Part shown: positions 12,591 to 22,922 of the stretch, in pieces | Layout: each line of letters opens with the position of its first letter | Numbering within the stretch: position 1 is the first letter of the stretch | Origin: Allium sativum | Taxonomy: Eukaryota; Streptophyta; Magnoliopsida; Asparagales; Amaryllidaceae | Assembly: GCA_030737875.1 (NCBI GenBank) | Contig: CM060920.1 | Coordinates: forward strand, 478,360,861 to 478,424,860 | Length of the DNA: 64,000 nucleotides | Direction of reading: 5' to 3' | Translations under genes and position numbers: made by a program | The notes under the pieces: generated by a model | Seen by the model: the letters and a program-made list of their open reading frames with translations, nothing else | What the model was told of the DNA's origin: nothing | The model's database searches: none

Positions 12591-13941
12591 GTGAATATTA
12601 GGCACACATCCCTAAAACGAAACTTAATTAGGCTCACATCCGGTCATAAACTTATTGTAAATTTAGTCCCTATTTTTCGAAAATTCATAAAAAAAATATA
12701 AAAAAAATATAAAAAAATCACGATAATTCGTATTTAAATTAAACATGTACTCGCCCAAAAATTCAGATCATAATAAAATCAAAACATGCATCAAAATCGA
12801 AAAAATACAGAAAACAACGAAAAATGCAGTAATTTGCATCAAATCATGCACATATTTGGAATACTTGCATTCATCTGTGCATGTATTTCTCTGTTATATT
12901 TTTACATGCAATACTTGCATACATGTGTGCAAGTATTTAAAATAGTTTCATACATGTATGCAAGTTTCTGCACACATTTTATTTTCACATGTAAATACTT
13001 GCATACATGTGTGCAAGTATTTCAAATAGTTGCACACATGTATGCAAGTTTCTGCATATATTTTCAACTGAAACAGCTTCAGAAATACTTGCATACATGT
13101 ATGCAAATATTGGCAAAAGTTGCATACATGTATGCAACTATTTTGCAAGTTTTAAATTCACAATACATCCCTGTAATTAATGTTTTCTCTGTAAACCCGC
13201 CCCCTATTTTAGCTGCCGCCTGGAATCTTCCGCCTGCCACTTTCCATACCTCCACCTCTTTCGTTTTCTGTCCAAATTTTCAGGCGCTATCACTTAAAAA
13301 AAAAAAAAAAAAAATTCTAAAATCTATAAATATTCCCGGAAGTCCACAGAAATTAAAAAAAAAAAGTTGCATCAATGTATGCAACTTTTACGAATAGTTG
13401 CATACATTTATGCAACTATTCGAATACACATGCATATATTTATGCACGCCTGTTTGAAAAATTGCATACATGTATGCAGTTTTTCTATATAACTGCATAC
13501 ATGTGTGCATGTATGTCAAAATACATGCAAACGTGAATAAGTTGCACGTAGGTATGCAGTTTTTAAATAAATGCATCGGCAGATGCATGTTTTAACAATA
13601 TGTGCATACATGTATGCATTTATACTGCAGTTTTGACGCAGATTTGAAATAAATGCATACATGTATGCAACTAATCGATTTATATGCATGTTTTGATGCA
13701 ATTTACTGCATTTCGTTGATTTTCTGTATTTCGTGATTTCGACGTTGTTTTTGATGTTTTTTTGATCTGATTTTTTTCACGATTATTTGATTTAATTAAT
13801 TACGAATTTACATGATTTTTTTATATTTTTTTTGTATGTTTTTATATGTTTTTGAAAAATAGGGACCTAATTTACAATAAGTTTATGACCGGGTTTTTTT
13901 TATATTTTGAAACCTAATAGGGACCTCTAAAAAACGCACCC
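12591..13941. mobile_element. Mutator-like foldback element with palindrome array
   Basis: Its arms are long inverted repeats: CCGGTCATAAACTTATTGTA near 12640 pairs with ACAATAAGTTTATGACCGG near 13875, and the surrounding A-rich and T-rich tracts also pair. A perfect 9-bp direct repeat, TTTAAAAAA, flanks it at 12582-12590 and 13942-13950. The empty site is seen in the 3' LTR of E near 20931-20960. No transposase is encoded; the open frames (for example 12786-13397) are translations of the internal repeats. The arms begin GTGAATATTAGG and end ACGCACCC, so the extreme termini match poorly. Confidence 0.85.
12840..13690. repeat. Array of ~16 TGCATACATGTATGCA palindromes
   Basis: The 16-bp perfect palindrome TGCATACATGTATGCA and close variants recur about sixteen times. 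Examples lie near 12918, 12999, 13091, 13121, 13399, 13463, 13494, 13602 and 13652, separated by about 25-60 bp of unrelated sequence, with a palindrome-poor gap at 13160-13360. Variants such as TGCATACATGTGTGCA mostly keep the pairing. Confidence 0.9.
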
Positions 13942-14810
13942 TTTAAAAAATTCTATTTTTTTAAAATTAAATAATTAAAAAAAAAGAAATGTTAAATTAA
14001 TTAATTGTGGTGCGTTCAGCGCAACAAAATAAGAAATAAACTGAGAAATAAGATATGTGCGCTAACTACGTTCACATTAATATAGCTTATTCCATAATTT
14101 AGAATCTATTGTTATTGGATTACATGAAATTGATCACATTAAAAGTTTACAATGAAGAGTTGAATTTTTATAGTCATATGTTTTAGTTTCATAAATTGCT
14201 ATGTTTGTATATACTCATATTGCAGCTAAATTTAGCTAAATTGGTATTCCACTTTTTTTTTAAAAAAAAAAGAGAAAATGGTAAAACTAAAGAAATATAA
14301 ATCAAACGTTTATTTACTTTTATATTTCTAGAAACACGTAGCTTCCCATCGTCATTATCTTCCTCTTTTATGCTTACTTTAAATTCATTTCAAATCTTAT
14401 ATGACACGTTTAATTGACTAAGTTATGGTAAGAATAGTCTAATGAAATAAATGGCTTAACTTGATTAGGATACCGTTAATCCTAAAATTATTTCCCTTTA
14501 TTTTGTCATAATAAAATGTCATTTATGTTGATTTAGGTTTGTATATATATATTAAAGTTTACATTTTTGTATGTCATGTTATGCATTGAATTTATAAATA
14601 AATAATAATATGGAAACATATAAATCGTATGTTGTGAATTAATTATGCGGGTTAATTGCACACAAATTAACATGTTTTGCAAAATTCTTGGTGTGTGTGT
14701 GTATATATATATATTAGAAACCTTTCGTAAATGTCTAATGAGTCAAATTATTAAATGCATAATTTGAACATTATTTGTTATTTTGTCACAACACATATAG
14801 TCAATGCATA

Positions 14811-14814
14811 AGTA

Positions 14815-14856
<42 letters not shown>
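14811..14856. repeat. (TA)n microsatellite in E 5' LTR
   Basis: A run of TA dinucleotides. The matching site in the 3' LTR (about 21799-21837) has a different length, and a second TA run at 21658-21699 has only a short GT/TA equivalent near 14693-14714, showing slippage since insertion. Confidence 0.95.
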
Positions 14857-14858
<2 letters not shown>

Positions 14859-15171
14859 AGACTTATTCTTACAATTAATCAATGTGAATTTGAATTGCCT
14901 TAAAAATGTGTATATACTTAGAAGTCTTTTCGTTCACATACCTTGGAGAGTTAATTATACACGTTAAGAAATTAATTGGGCATTCATTGACACATAAGTC
15001 AATCAATATGGTTTAATAAAGAATTATTTCCAGAATTGAATTTTGACGCTGATTTTTTTTTTTTTACTAAACCTGACACATCTTCGGTCTATATTAATAC
15101 CTATGTTGACGTGGCTTGATCGATGTAGATTAAAAAGCCTAAAATCTAAAGGCCTAGATTACTTTATCTCC

Positions 15172-15374
15172 CCTATAATAAATAAACCTTATATCTAACC
15201 CTAATTCTCACAACTCCATTCTCCATTCTCTGCCTCCACTATGCAAAACTTCTTCCTCTAGATAAAATGGAGTTCTAAGACTTAGATTTTTATAAGCACA
15301 AATTGGAGGATATTTATATTGATTTTGAGATTCCTACCAGGGTCATTTGGATAAGCATGTTTAGGTGAGAATTC
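15172..15374 (+). promoter_or_regulatory. E core promoter, telo-box leader and 5' splice site
   Basis: A TATA-like stretch CCTATAATAAATAAA (about 15172-15186) is followed by the telo-box AACCCTAA at 15197-15204, a C/T-rich leader with a short ATG frame, and TTAG|GTGAGAATTC (exon end 15364). The 3' LTR repeats it with TATA near 22151, telo-box 22176-22183 and exon end 22336. Telo-boxes near the start site are a known plant promoter element of growth-related genes. The arrangement recurs in C and D although the leaders do not align. Confidence 0.5.
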
Positions 15375-15995
15375 TGAATTTTAATTAAATAAAATTTTAA
15401 TTATTTTCTCGCTTTAAAAATCAGTGTATGTGTATGTATGTAATAATCTAGTTCTGCGATGCGATGAATTTTATTCCTTATTTCAGATCTAATATTCTAG
15501 ATCTATGTATGCGATGAAATTTTATTCTTTATTTCAGATCTAATATTCTAGATCGGTGTTTGCGATGTAATTTTCTTATTTGTTTACTCGAGCATTCAAA
15601 ATCTCATTTTTTGAGATTCATGTTATTTATTTATGCGAGCGATATATAAATCTCATCTTTATTGAGATTTACAATGCGACAAAGAAATTACATCTTTGTA
15701 ATGATGGATTTATAGCAGAAAAAAGAAACATCTTTTTAATGTTATTTTGATTGAAATAAAAGAACGCCTTTTTAATGCTATTTTGTTTGAAATTAAAAGA
15801 TCGCCTTTGTAAAGTTATTTTGCTTGAAATAAAAAGAACATCTCTTTAATGCCATGTTGGTTGTATAAAAAGGAACATCTTTCTATTTTCATTTCATATG
15901 CAAATATAAAGAATGGATTTAAAAAGTTACATTTCATTTTATTTATTAATAAATAAAATGTTAGAATGAAATTTGTTATTTTACAATATACAGAA

Positions 15996-16231
15996 TGAAT
16001 GATAAATTGGGTTTTGTAATAAAAAGATTTTCTTTTTATTTCAATTGAGAACAATGAATGACAAATTGGGGTTTTGTAATAAAAAGATTTTCTTTTTATT
16101 TCAATTGAGAACATGAATGACAAATTGGGTTTTGTAATAAAAAAAAATTCTTTTTATTTCAATTGAGAACATGAATGACAAATTGGGTATCGTAATAAAA
16201 AGATTTTCTTTTTTTTTTTTAAATTGAGAAC
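15996..16231. repeat. Tandem repeat, ~60-bp unit, four copies
   Basis: Units contain GACAAATTGGGTTTTGTAAT followed by AAAAAGATTTTCTTTTT, itself a small palindrome. The last copies are slightly degraded. It lies in the intron-like part of LTR E. Confidence 0.9.
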
Positions 16232-16509
16232 TTTTATCTCACTCAAATTTCTGGATAGTTATTTATTTTATAGTTAAATATTAGTTAATTATCTGTGTTG
16301 GAATAATTGTTTGTTGGATAAATGTTGATTTTGATGACTATTGTGAATTGTTTGAAATTTGAAATATGTAACATGTTATTATGACATTTAGGATATTTAA
16401 AACATGTTTACACTGCCATTTACAAGTTGCCGGACTTGTTTATGTTGATTGGGTGATAAACTTCATACATCGTCCAAGAGCACAATTAATAATATATTAT
16501 TTGAATTTG

Positions 16510-16700
16510 TGTTGTTTGAAACCCCACACGGGTCTTGGGTTGATATTCTGACTACACATCGCCCTTGTGGTTAGTTTAAAATGCACTTTGGCTGTTACTG
16601 AGTGTTTTATCATTATTATGGAATTAATGCGATGTTTGAAATCCATATAATTAAAATTATACGGTAATGGATTGGGTCTCATTCCAATTTTGAAATAAAA
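16510..16700 (+). repeat. Conserved LTR blocks shared by A, B, C and E
   Basis: Two blocks recur in the same order in all four elements. One contains TTTGAAACCCCACACGGGT (E about 16514; reverse strand in B near 26750, A near 40568, C near 49261). The other contains CCATATAATTAA...TTGGGTCTCATTCCAAT (E 16643-16692; B near 26531, A near 40343, C near 49074). The second can fold into a CCATATAA/TTATATGG hairpin. They are non-coding and lie downstream of the predicted 5' splice site. Confidence 0.75.
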
Positions 16701-17071
16701 GAACATTTTAATTTAATATCCAGTTAATGGAATTAACTGACATATGAATTAGAAAGATTATATCTTTAATGTTTAAAAGTTATAATAAAAAGGATTCAAT
16801 TAAAAAGATTACATCTTTACGGTCAGTATGTTAAGATAAGAAGTTTTGATTTCAAAATTTGAACATTTTGAAAAGATTATTTTTATAATATAATAATAAT
16901 ATAGAAAGTTCAATTTTTTTTATTAAAAATTGAAATGTCGGTTAGGATATTCGGAAACAAAGGGTTTTATAAAATTAGTAACAATTTAATTTAAAGATCA
17001 TACCTTTATTTTAAAAGAATATTGTAAAATAATATTTTCAGTGAATTAATTGTAACTATAATTATAATTGT

Positions 17072-17174
17072 ACTTGGACACGAGGTTAGGTTACATTTGT
17101 GGTATAAGTCGGCCTGGACTCGCCCGACATGTCCAGCAGCCACAAATGTTGAACCTAATGTGAGAGGTCCAAGT
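17072..17174 (+). other. Conserved stem-loop, copy E1
   Basis: Outer stem ACTTGGAC / GTCCAAGT (17072-17079 with 17167-17174), middle stem TTAGGT / ACCTAA, inner stem ACATTTGTGG / CCACAAATGT (17093-17102 with 17140-17149), apical loop exactly 37 nt (17103-17139). The loop contains TAAGTCGGCCTGGACTCGCC and ends GTCCAG, as in other copies. Function unknown. Confidence 0.75.
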
Positions 17175-17188
17175 GCGTAAGTACAAAT

Positions 17189-17296
17189 TGGGCCATGACA
17201 CAAGGTTAACCCCAACTTGTGGGATAAGTCTGCCCGGAACCAACCCGCATATCCAGTATCCACAAGTCACAAGCTTAATGTGGGAGGTCTGGCCTA
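17189..17296 (+). other. Conserved stem-loop, copy E2
   Basis: This is a tandem second copy 14 bp after E1. Outer stem GGGCCA / TGGCCT, a short TTAA/TTAA middle stem, inner stem ACTTGTGG / CCACAAGT (17215-17222 with 17260-17267), loop 37 nt. The loop reads TAAGTCTGCCCGGAACCAAC then CCGCATATCCAG, nearly the same as copy C1 although the stems differ. Confidence 0.75.
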
Positions 17297-17540
17297 GTAT
17301 AAAGATTGAAATGAAAATATTACATTTTTCAGTGTAATAAAGATTGAATTGAAAATAAAGATTGAAATGAAAATAAAGATTGAAATGAAAATATTACATT
17401 TTTCAATGTAATAAAGATTGAATTGAAAATAAAGATTGAAGTGAAAATATTACATTTTTCAATGCAGTAAAGGTTGAATTAAAAATATTACATTTTTCAA
17501 TGTAATAAAGGATGAACTAAAAAGATTACATTAAAAGGAT
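17297..17540. repeat. Degenerate tandem repeat (AATAAAGATTGAAWTGAAAA)
   Basis: Repeated units AATAAAGATTGAA(T/A)TGAAAA are interspersed with ATTACATTTTTCA(A/G)TGTAAT, whose ends pair as a small hairpin. It lies directly after stem-loop E2. Confidence 0.85.
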
Positions 17541-18529
17541 TTCATTTTTATTTAAGGTTGATTACATTAGAAGGAAAACATTTTTTATTGTTAATTTGTT
17601 TCATTAGAAAGATTAGAAAATAAGAATGACATTCTCACTATAATATGTTTTTCAAGAAAAAGGTTAGAAAATAAAGATTATATTTTTATTATGGTCTTGT
17701 TTCCAGTTATAATGAATCATGTTTTTAAGAAAAGATTTGACTACGAAGATTATATGTTCATTGAATGTGTTGCATTAAAAAGAATTTGATGTTAAAGTAT
17801 GATTTGTGATTTAGAAATCTTTTAATTAAAATCTAATTGAGATGTCTAAAGAGGAGTTTTCCAATTCAGTATATATTAAATTGGAATTGAAAGAGAAAAA
17901 TTAGATTTTGGGTTTGTCGTGAATGGTGTCTTAAATAACACTGTTCTTAATCCCCGTGTGAGTAGAATAAATCTTTTATTAAGATTTATATGGAAAGTTT
18001 TCTGAATAAAAGAATTCCAATTAAATAGAATCAATTGGGATTAAATGAAATTCAATTGGTTAAAAATCGAGATGAACTTCTGGGGATGAAGACTGCTACT
18101 ATATATGGAATTTATAAGTCCTCGTCGTTATTCCATTTATATTATTAGCCTGATACAAAAATTTATATCGATTATATGTTGATCTAATTTCAGTAAAGAT
18201 TCCATATTTTATGGAAGATGATTTTGGGTTTATCGTGAACTGTGTTTTAAATGGCACTAGTTCTTTAACCCAGTTAAAGATAAGATTTATTTCTTAAAAT
18301 TGGTTATCATCAAATAATGATTTTTGATATTAAAACCGAATTGGAGTTTTAATAAATTCTTAAATGGATTGAATAGAATAAATTCAAAGGATTTTATCTT
18401 TGATAAAATTAATGGGAACTCTTCCCTAATAATGTGAATATTTTAATAAAAGAATATTCTAAATTGGAATGAGGTGTTTGATGTGTTTTATACCACTTGA
18501 TTATAAAATATATGAATTATTCAGAAAGT

Positions 18530-19900
18530 CTAGGTTTAACCCATTCTGAATAATTAATACGACGATTAAGAGTCGAAGATGAAGTCGGTGGTTGAAGACC
18601 GGAGTTCTTCACATCGTTTGGATGGTTATTTCTATCTTGATTGGACCGTACACCCAAGACGATGGAAAAAGTGGTGATCATCCAAACGTACTTGGAGATC
18701 GACGGAAATGCGAGGAATAAGGTGCCTCCGGTTTCGTTCAGACCCAGAACGGACTTGTAAATGGATTGTGCGTCTGACATTGTATTCCTTTATATTGTAT
18801 CCGTTGACCTCTGTTTAACGTATAACTGTTTGGTGGTGGAGTATTTATTCTTCACTTAACACCCGGTTATATATTGATAGATGATCAATGAAATGGTATG
18901 GTCTGACAATGTGGCATGCCAAGATGCAAATGATCAAGGCTTATGTTGAAAAGCAGGGCCTTGTGGGATGATCAAAGCATAGCCTATTTAGGGGTAGCTT
19001 TGTGTATAGCGTGACTTCGCGAGCCTCACACCATGGTATGAGTCAAAAACGGGATATGGACCGTAGGGAGTGCACACGTTTCTTTCTAGCTAGAGTGGTG
19101 TCAGTGACCTACCAGCCCTGACAATTTTACTTATGTGGATGATGGATTATGAGGTACCTCAGATTTATAGGTTGTTAGTGGCCATATGGAGGTTCAAAGG
19201 AACCGAGAAACGTGTGTTCAGGCATAACTAATCCACTACCGTTAGGTGGGGACCGGCCCTACCGCTCCAAGGGTTGCCCATAGGTGTGATCCTGAGGCAT
19301 TTTCCAGAGTGTCTCGAATCAGAGAGGACGATCCCTTGCCTCGATTTCAAGATGGAAAATCAATTTCCAATACGACGTTATGGTTTTGATTGTAAACCCT
19401 ATATATGGCGACATAGTTGGATGAGGCGCTCATGCCGTCTATGATTAATACATTTACTTTTGAAATTGATTTATGCACTATGCACTTATCATAATATTAA
19501 AAGATAAATTTCGCGTACAAAGCATATTTGGCTATTATAAGGTAAAACTCTATCCTACGGCTTGCGTTGCAATGTGTGATGGGACCTGAGTCTTATAATA
19601 GCTTCATTTTCCTTTATTTAGCATTGCGTTGTTTATTTTTATGCATTGGTATTCTTGGGGGTAAACCCGTTCCGTGTTATACGGCGTGGTCCCTTGATTT
19701 ACCTAAATTTAAAATCAAATTAGTAACTATTTTTGAGTTCTCATACCAGTCCCATGACTGACCTGGAGTTTATTGTTTTAACCTAAACTCTGGGTGCCCA
19801 TATTTTCCACACGGGCAGCTAGTAGTTTTGGTTTTGCAGATATTATATTCACAGGATCCTGGTCTACAGCTGAAGCGATATTTGAAAGGCTCTGTATTGT
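18530..19900 (+). repeat. Conserved 3' block of the LTR family
   Basis: This is the best-conserved part of the LTR across E, A, B, C and F. It contains CAGACCCAGAACGGACTTGT (about 18739), the direct-repeat-like AAGCTTTGTGTA...GTGACTTCG region, the CTTTCTAGCTAGAG-GT(G/C)AGTG region, GAACGGGTTT-like sequence in reverse copies, ACTGACCTGGAGTTTATTGT (about 19756) and CAGGATCCTGGTCTACAGCTG near 19852. Reading frames are interrupted in E, C and F, so conservation is at the nucleic-acid level and not as a shared protein. Confidence 0.75.
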
Positions 19901-20036
19901 GTATTTCCTTCAGTTGTGTTTTGTATTATTTTTCCGCTGCTATTTAAATGTATTTAAACTCTGATATTGTATTTCCAATGTATATTTATTCAAACTCTGT
20001 AATATTCTTGTACTCTGGTGTAATTGTTGTAACAAC

Positions 20037-20042
20037 AATAAA
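20037..20042 (+). terminator. Candidate poly(A) signal of LTR E
   Basis: AATAAA lies 83 bp before the LTR end in a U-rich context with TGTTTTGTGTT downstream, as expected for the R/U5 border of an LTR. The assignment is from position and motif only. Confidence 0.4.
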
Positions 20043-20127
20043 ATGGTCTTCTGTTTTGTGTTATGACATGTGTTGTTCTCAAAGCAATCCGGGCTTTCTT
20101 TTACTGGAAAGTTTGGGCCGTCACATT

Positions 20128-20139
20128 TGGTATCAGAGC
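20128..20139 (+). promoter_or_regulatory. Primer binding site, tRNA-iMet (E)
   Basis: TGGTATCAGAGC, complementary to the 3' end of plant initiator tRNA-Met, two bases after the LTR. It overlaps a small hairpin (arms GAGCTTTG and CAGAGCTC). Confidence 0.9.
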
Positions 20140-20858
20140 TTTGGTTTACAGAGCTCGAGGACAAGACACATTAGAACTGAATGAAAGAATTCATCAGAGA
20201 TTGGATTAGTAATATCCAATAAGAATGACTCGTTGGAGATGGGATCAGTAGCATCCTAGAACGAATGTGAAGAGTATTATTTTCTTTAAAATAAAAACAA
20301 ATTTAGTTTTGAAAATCTTATCTAAAAATACGAATTTGAGATATTATTATATTTTAATTTGGACAATCGAGTATATAAAGATTTTGAATATACGAGTAAT
20401 TAACGGGTATTCGAAGTTTTAATATACTGGATAGATATAGAATCACACTTTAGTCGCCCGGGGATAATTCTGGTGATTGATCGATCATCATCAGTATTTA
20501 TGTTCGAGTTTCAAAAGTGATATATCTATATATTTCCATTGACTGGTGTGAGAACCAGAATTAGATAGGGTCTATTGTTGTGATTTGCACTAAAAACATG
20601 ATTTTTGATTATATATAGAAATTATATATGTTTGAAAAGTTAATCACCTAATTGATTGCTTGTTGTGATGTTTGATAATTAGTTTAACTAATTAAAATAT
20701 TGGAATGATAATTAACAAAACCACTATATTAAAGAATGATAAATTTAGCTAAATCAAACTTAATATTGAACTGAATTGGAAGTTGATTAGAAATGAAAGT
20801 TGAGTTGGTTAATTAAACAACTTTACGCTCCGTTCCTTTTCGAGGACGAAAAGATTTT

Positions 20859-20871
20859 AAGTGGGGGAGAT
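20859..20871 (+). promoter_or_regulatory. Polypurine tract (E)
   Basis: AAGTGGGGGAGAT immediately precedes the 3' LTR start TGTAATAACCC and would prime plus-strand DNA synthesis. Confidence 0.85.
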
Positions 20872-21655
20872 TGTAATAACCCAGGAATTGAGGATAAATT
20901 TAAAAAAAATATTTTTTTTAGACAATACGTGAGGATTTAATTTTTTTTAAATTAAATAATTAAAAAAAGAAACGTTAAATTAATTAATTGTGGTGCGTTT
21001 AGCGCAACAAAACAAGAAATAAATTGAGAAATAAGATATGTGCGCTAACTACGTTCACATTAATATAGCTTATTCCATAATTTAGAATCTAATGTTATTG
21101 GATTACATGAAATTGATCACATTAAAAAGTTTTCAATGAAGAGTTGAATTTTTATAGTCACATGTTTTAGTTTCATAAATTGCTATGTTTGTATATATTC
21201 ATATTGCAGCTAAATTAGTATTCCACTATTTTAAAAAAAAAAGAAAATGGTAAAACTAAAGAAATATAAATCAAACGTTTATTTACTTTTATATTGTTAG
21301 AAACACGTAGCTTCCCATCGTCATTATCTTCCTCTTTTATGCTTACTTTAAATTCATTTCAAATCTTATATGACACGTTTAATTGACTAAGTTATGGTAA
21401 GAATAGTCTAATGAAATAAATTGTTTGACTTGATTAGGATACCATTAATCCTAAAATTATTTCCCTTTATTTTGTCATAATAAAACGTCATTTATGTTGA
21501 TTTAGGTTTGTATATATATTAAAGTTAAATTTTTGTATGTCATGTTATGCATTGAATTTATAAATAAATAATAATATGGAAACATATAAATCGTATGTTA
21601 TGAATTAATTATGCGGGTTAATTGCACACAAATTAACATGTTTTGCAAAATTCTT

Positions 21656-21702
<47 letters not shown>

Positions 21703-21797
21703 GCCTTTCGTAAATGTCTAATGAGTCAAATTATTAAATGCATAATTTGAACATTATTTGTTATTTTGTCACAACACATATAGTCAATGCATAAGTA

Positions 21798-21839
<42 letters not shown>

Positions 21840-22357
21840 AGACTTATTCTTGCAATTAATCAATATGAATTTGAATTGCCTTAAAAATGTGTATATACTT
21901 AGAAGTTTTTTCGTTCACATACCTTGGAGATTTAATTATACACGTTAAGAAATTAATTGGGCATTGATTGACACATAAGTCAATCAATATGGTTTAATAA
22001 AGAATTATTTCCTGAATTGAATATTGACGCTGATTTTTTTTTTTACTAAACTTGACACATCTTCGATCTATATTAATACCTATGCTGACATGGCTTGATC
22101 GATGTAGATTAAAAAGCCTAAAATCTAAAGGCCTAGATTACTTTATCTCCCCTATAATAAATAAACCTTATATCTAACCCTAATTCTCACAACTCCATTC
22201 TCTGCCTCCACTATGCAAAACTTCTTCCTCTAGATAAAATGGAGTTCTAAGACTTAGATTTTTATAAGCACAAATTGGTGGATATTTATATTGATTTAGA
22301 GATTCCTACCAGGGTCATTTGGATAAGCATGTTTAGGTGAGAATTCTGAATTTTAAT
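20872..22357 (+). repeat. 3' LTR of element E, truncated by CACTA insertion
   Basis: It aligns to 12508-15380 minus the Mutator-like element and stops after GAATTCTGAATTTTAAT, where the 5' LTR continues TAAATAAAATTTT. The rest should lie beyond the window. Confidence 0.85.
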
Positions 22358-22613
22358 CACTACACTATAATGGCCATTTGGCGACCCTTTTTTTTCAATC
22401 GCCAACACTTATTTGTGTTGTAGTGTAATAACAAGAATAAGTGTTGTTATGTTAAAAAAGTGTTACCAAAAATACATAATTTTAATTTTTTTATTGCGAA
22501 CGCTTATTTGTGTTGGCAGGGCTGATTTCTTAGGGTAAAATGCAAACAAACATCCGTAACCCTATTTCTCATTTGTCATTCAGTTTGCCCAACGCTTTTG
22601 CAAAAAGGGGCTG
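22358..22613 (+). mobile_element. CACTA transposon 5' end, truncated by element A
   Basis: It starts CACTACACTATAATGGCCAT exactly where LTR E is broken. Subterminal repeats of AACACTTATTTGTGTTG and its inverse AATAAGTGTT follow within 160 bp, typical of CACTA subterminal transposase-binding arrays. The remainder is displaced by element A from 22614, so no transposase is seen. Confidence 0.7.
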
Positions 22614-22922
22614 TGAAACGACCCGAACTCCCCCGGTTTCCGAAGAGAAGAGAAAAAACGAATAGTTTTGAGAACACGACAAAGTAGAACGCAGACGGGA
22701 GAACATTTCATTGTATATTACAACAATCCATCAGATTACAAGAATATACAGAGTATAAATGAATATTACATAGAAATATCAGAGATTTAAATTACATTTA
22801 AATACATCGCAGCGGAAAATAATATAATACACAACTAGAAGAGATATACGGATACAAAGCTTTCCGGATATCATTCCAGCTGTAAACCAGGATCCTGTGA
22901 ATATAAATCTGCAAAACCAAAA
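22614..22922 (-). repeat. Element A 3' LTR, distal piece
   Basis: The first 309 bp of the left LTR match 43841-44149 of the right LTR. It breaks at CAAAA (22918-22922), the target site of B, and resumes at 36721. Confidence 0.9.

Larger units (their letters stand above)
12508..20125 (+). repeat. 5' LTR of element E
   Basis: It starts TGTAATAACCCGG and ends GGGCCGTCACA. It contains the Mutator-like insertion (12591-13941), the TATA/leader/5' splice-site module, tandem repeats, two copies of the conserved stem-loop and the family's conserved 3' block. 13942-15380 aligns closely with 20930-22357 of the 3' LTR, apart from microsatellite length and scattered substitutions. Confidence 0.85.
20126..20871 (+). 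other. Internal region of element E (non-coding)
   Basis: 746 bp between PBS and PPT, with no gag or pol frame. It shares blocks with the internal regions of A, B and C: the 3' part of GGTATCAGAGCTTTGGTTTA, AACGA-TG-GAAGAGTA, GCCC(G)GGGATAATTCTGGTGAT, and TTTCCATTGACTGGTGTGAG. Conservation without coding suggests retained cis-signals such as packaging or dimerisation sites; that function is inferred. Confidence 0.75.
12508..22357 (+). mobile_element. LTR element E, large non-autonomous Ty3/gypsy-like
   Basis: The 5' LTR is 12508-20125, the internal region 20126-20871 (746 bp) and the 3' LTR starts at 20872, broken at 22357 by a CACTA end. The PBS (TGGTATCAGAGC) sits 2 bp after the 5' LTR, and the polypurine tract AAGTGGGGGAGAT abuts the 3' LTR. 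There is no gag or pol frame. Without its inserted Mutator-like element, the 5' LTR is about 6.26 kb, roughly eight times its internal region. The last bases before the PPT (CCTTTTCGAGGACGAAAAG) resemble the 3' end of Tekay/Del chromovirus pol, suggesting descent by deletion. The 5 bp before the element are GAATA; the partner duplication should lie beyond the window. Many differences between the LTR copies make it the oldest element of the nest. Confidence 0.85.

Noticed and set aside
12786..13397. 203-codon frame, the longest in the window
   Set aside because: It reads through the palindrome array of a Mutator-like foldback element; composition and repeats explain it and no domain is seen.
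12840..13690. CRISPR-like appearance of regularly repeated ~16-bp palindromes
   Set aside because: Spacing is irregular, spacers are AT-rich and not unique-length, and the array lies inside a plant transposon with terminal inverted repeats and a 9-bp duplication.
17072..17296. Hammerhead ribozyme (retrozyme) in the LTR stem-loop
   Set aside because: The conserved CTGANGA and GAAA core motifs of hammerheads are not present in the loop or stems.
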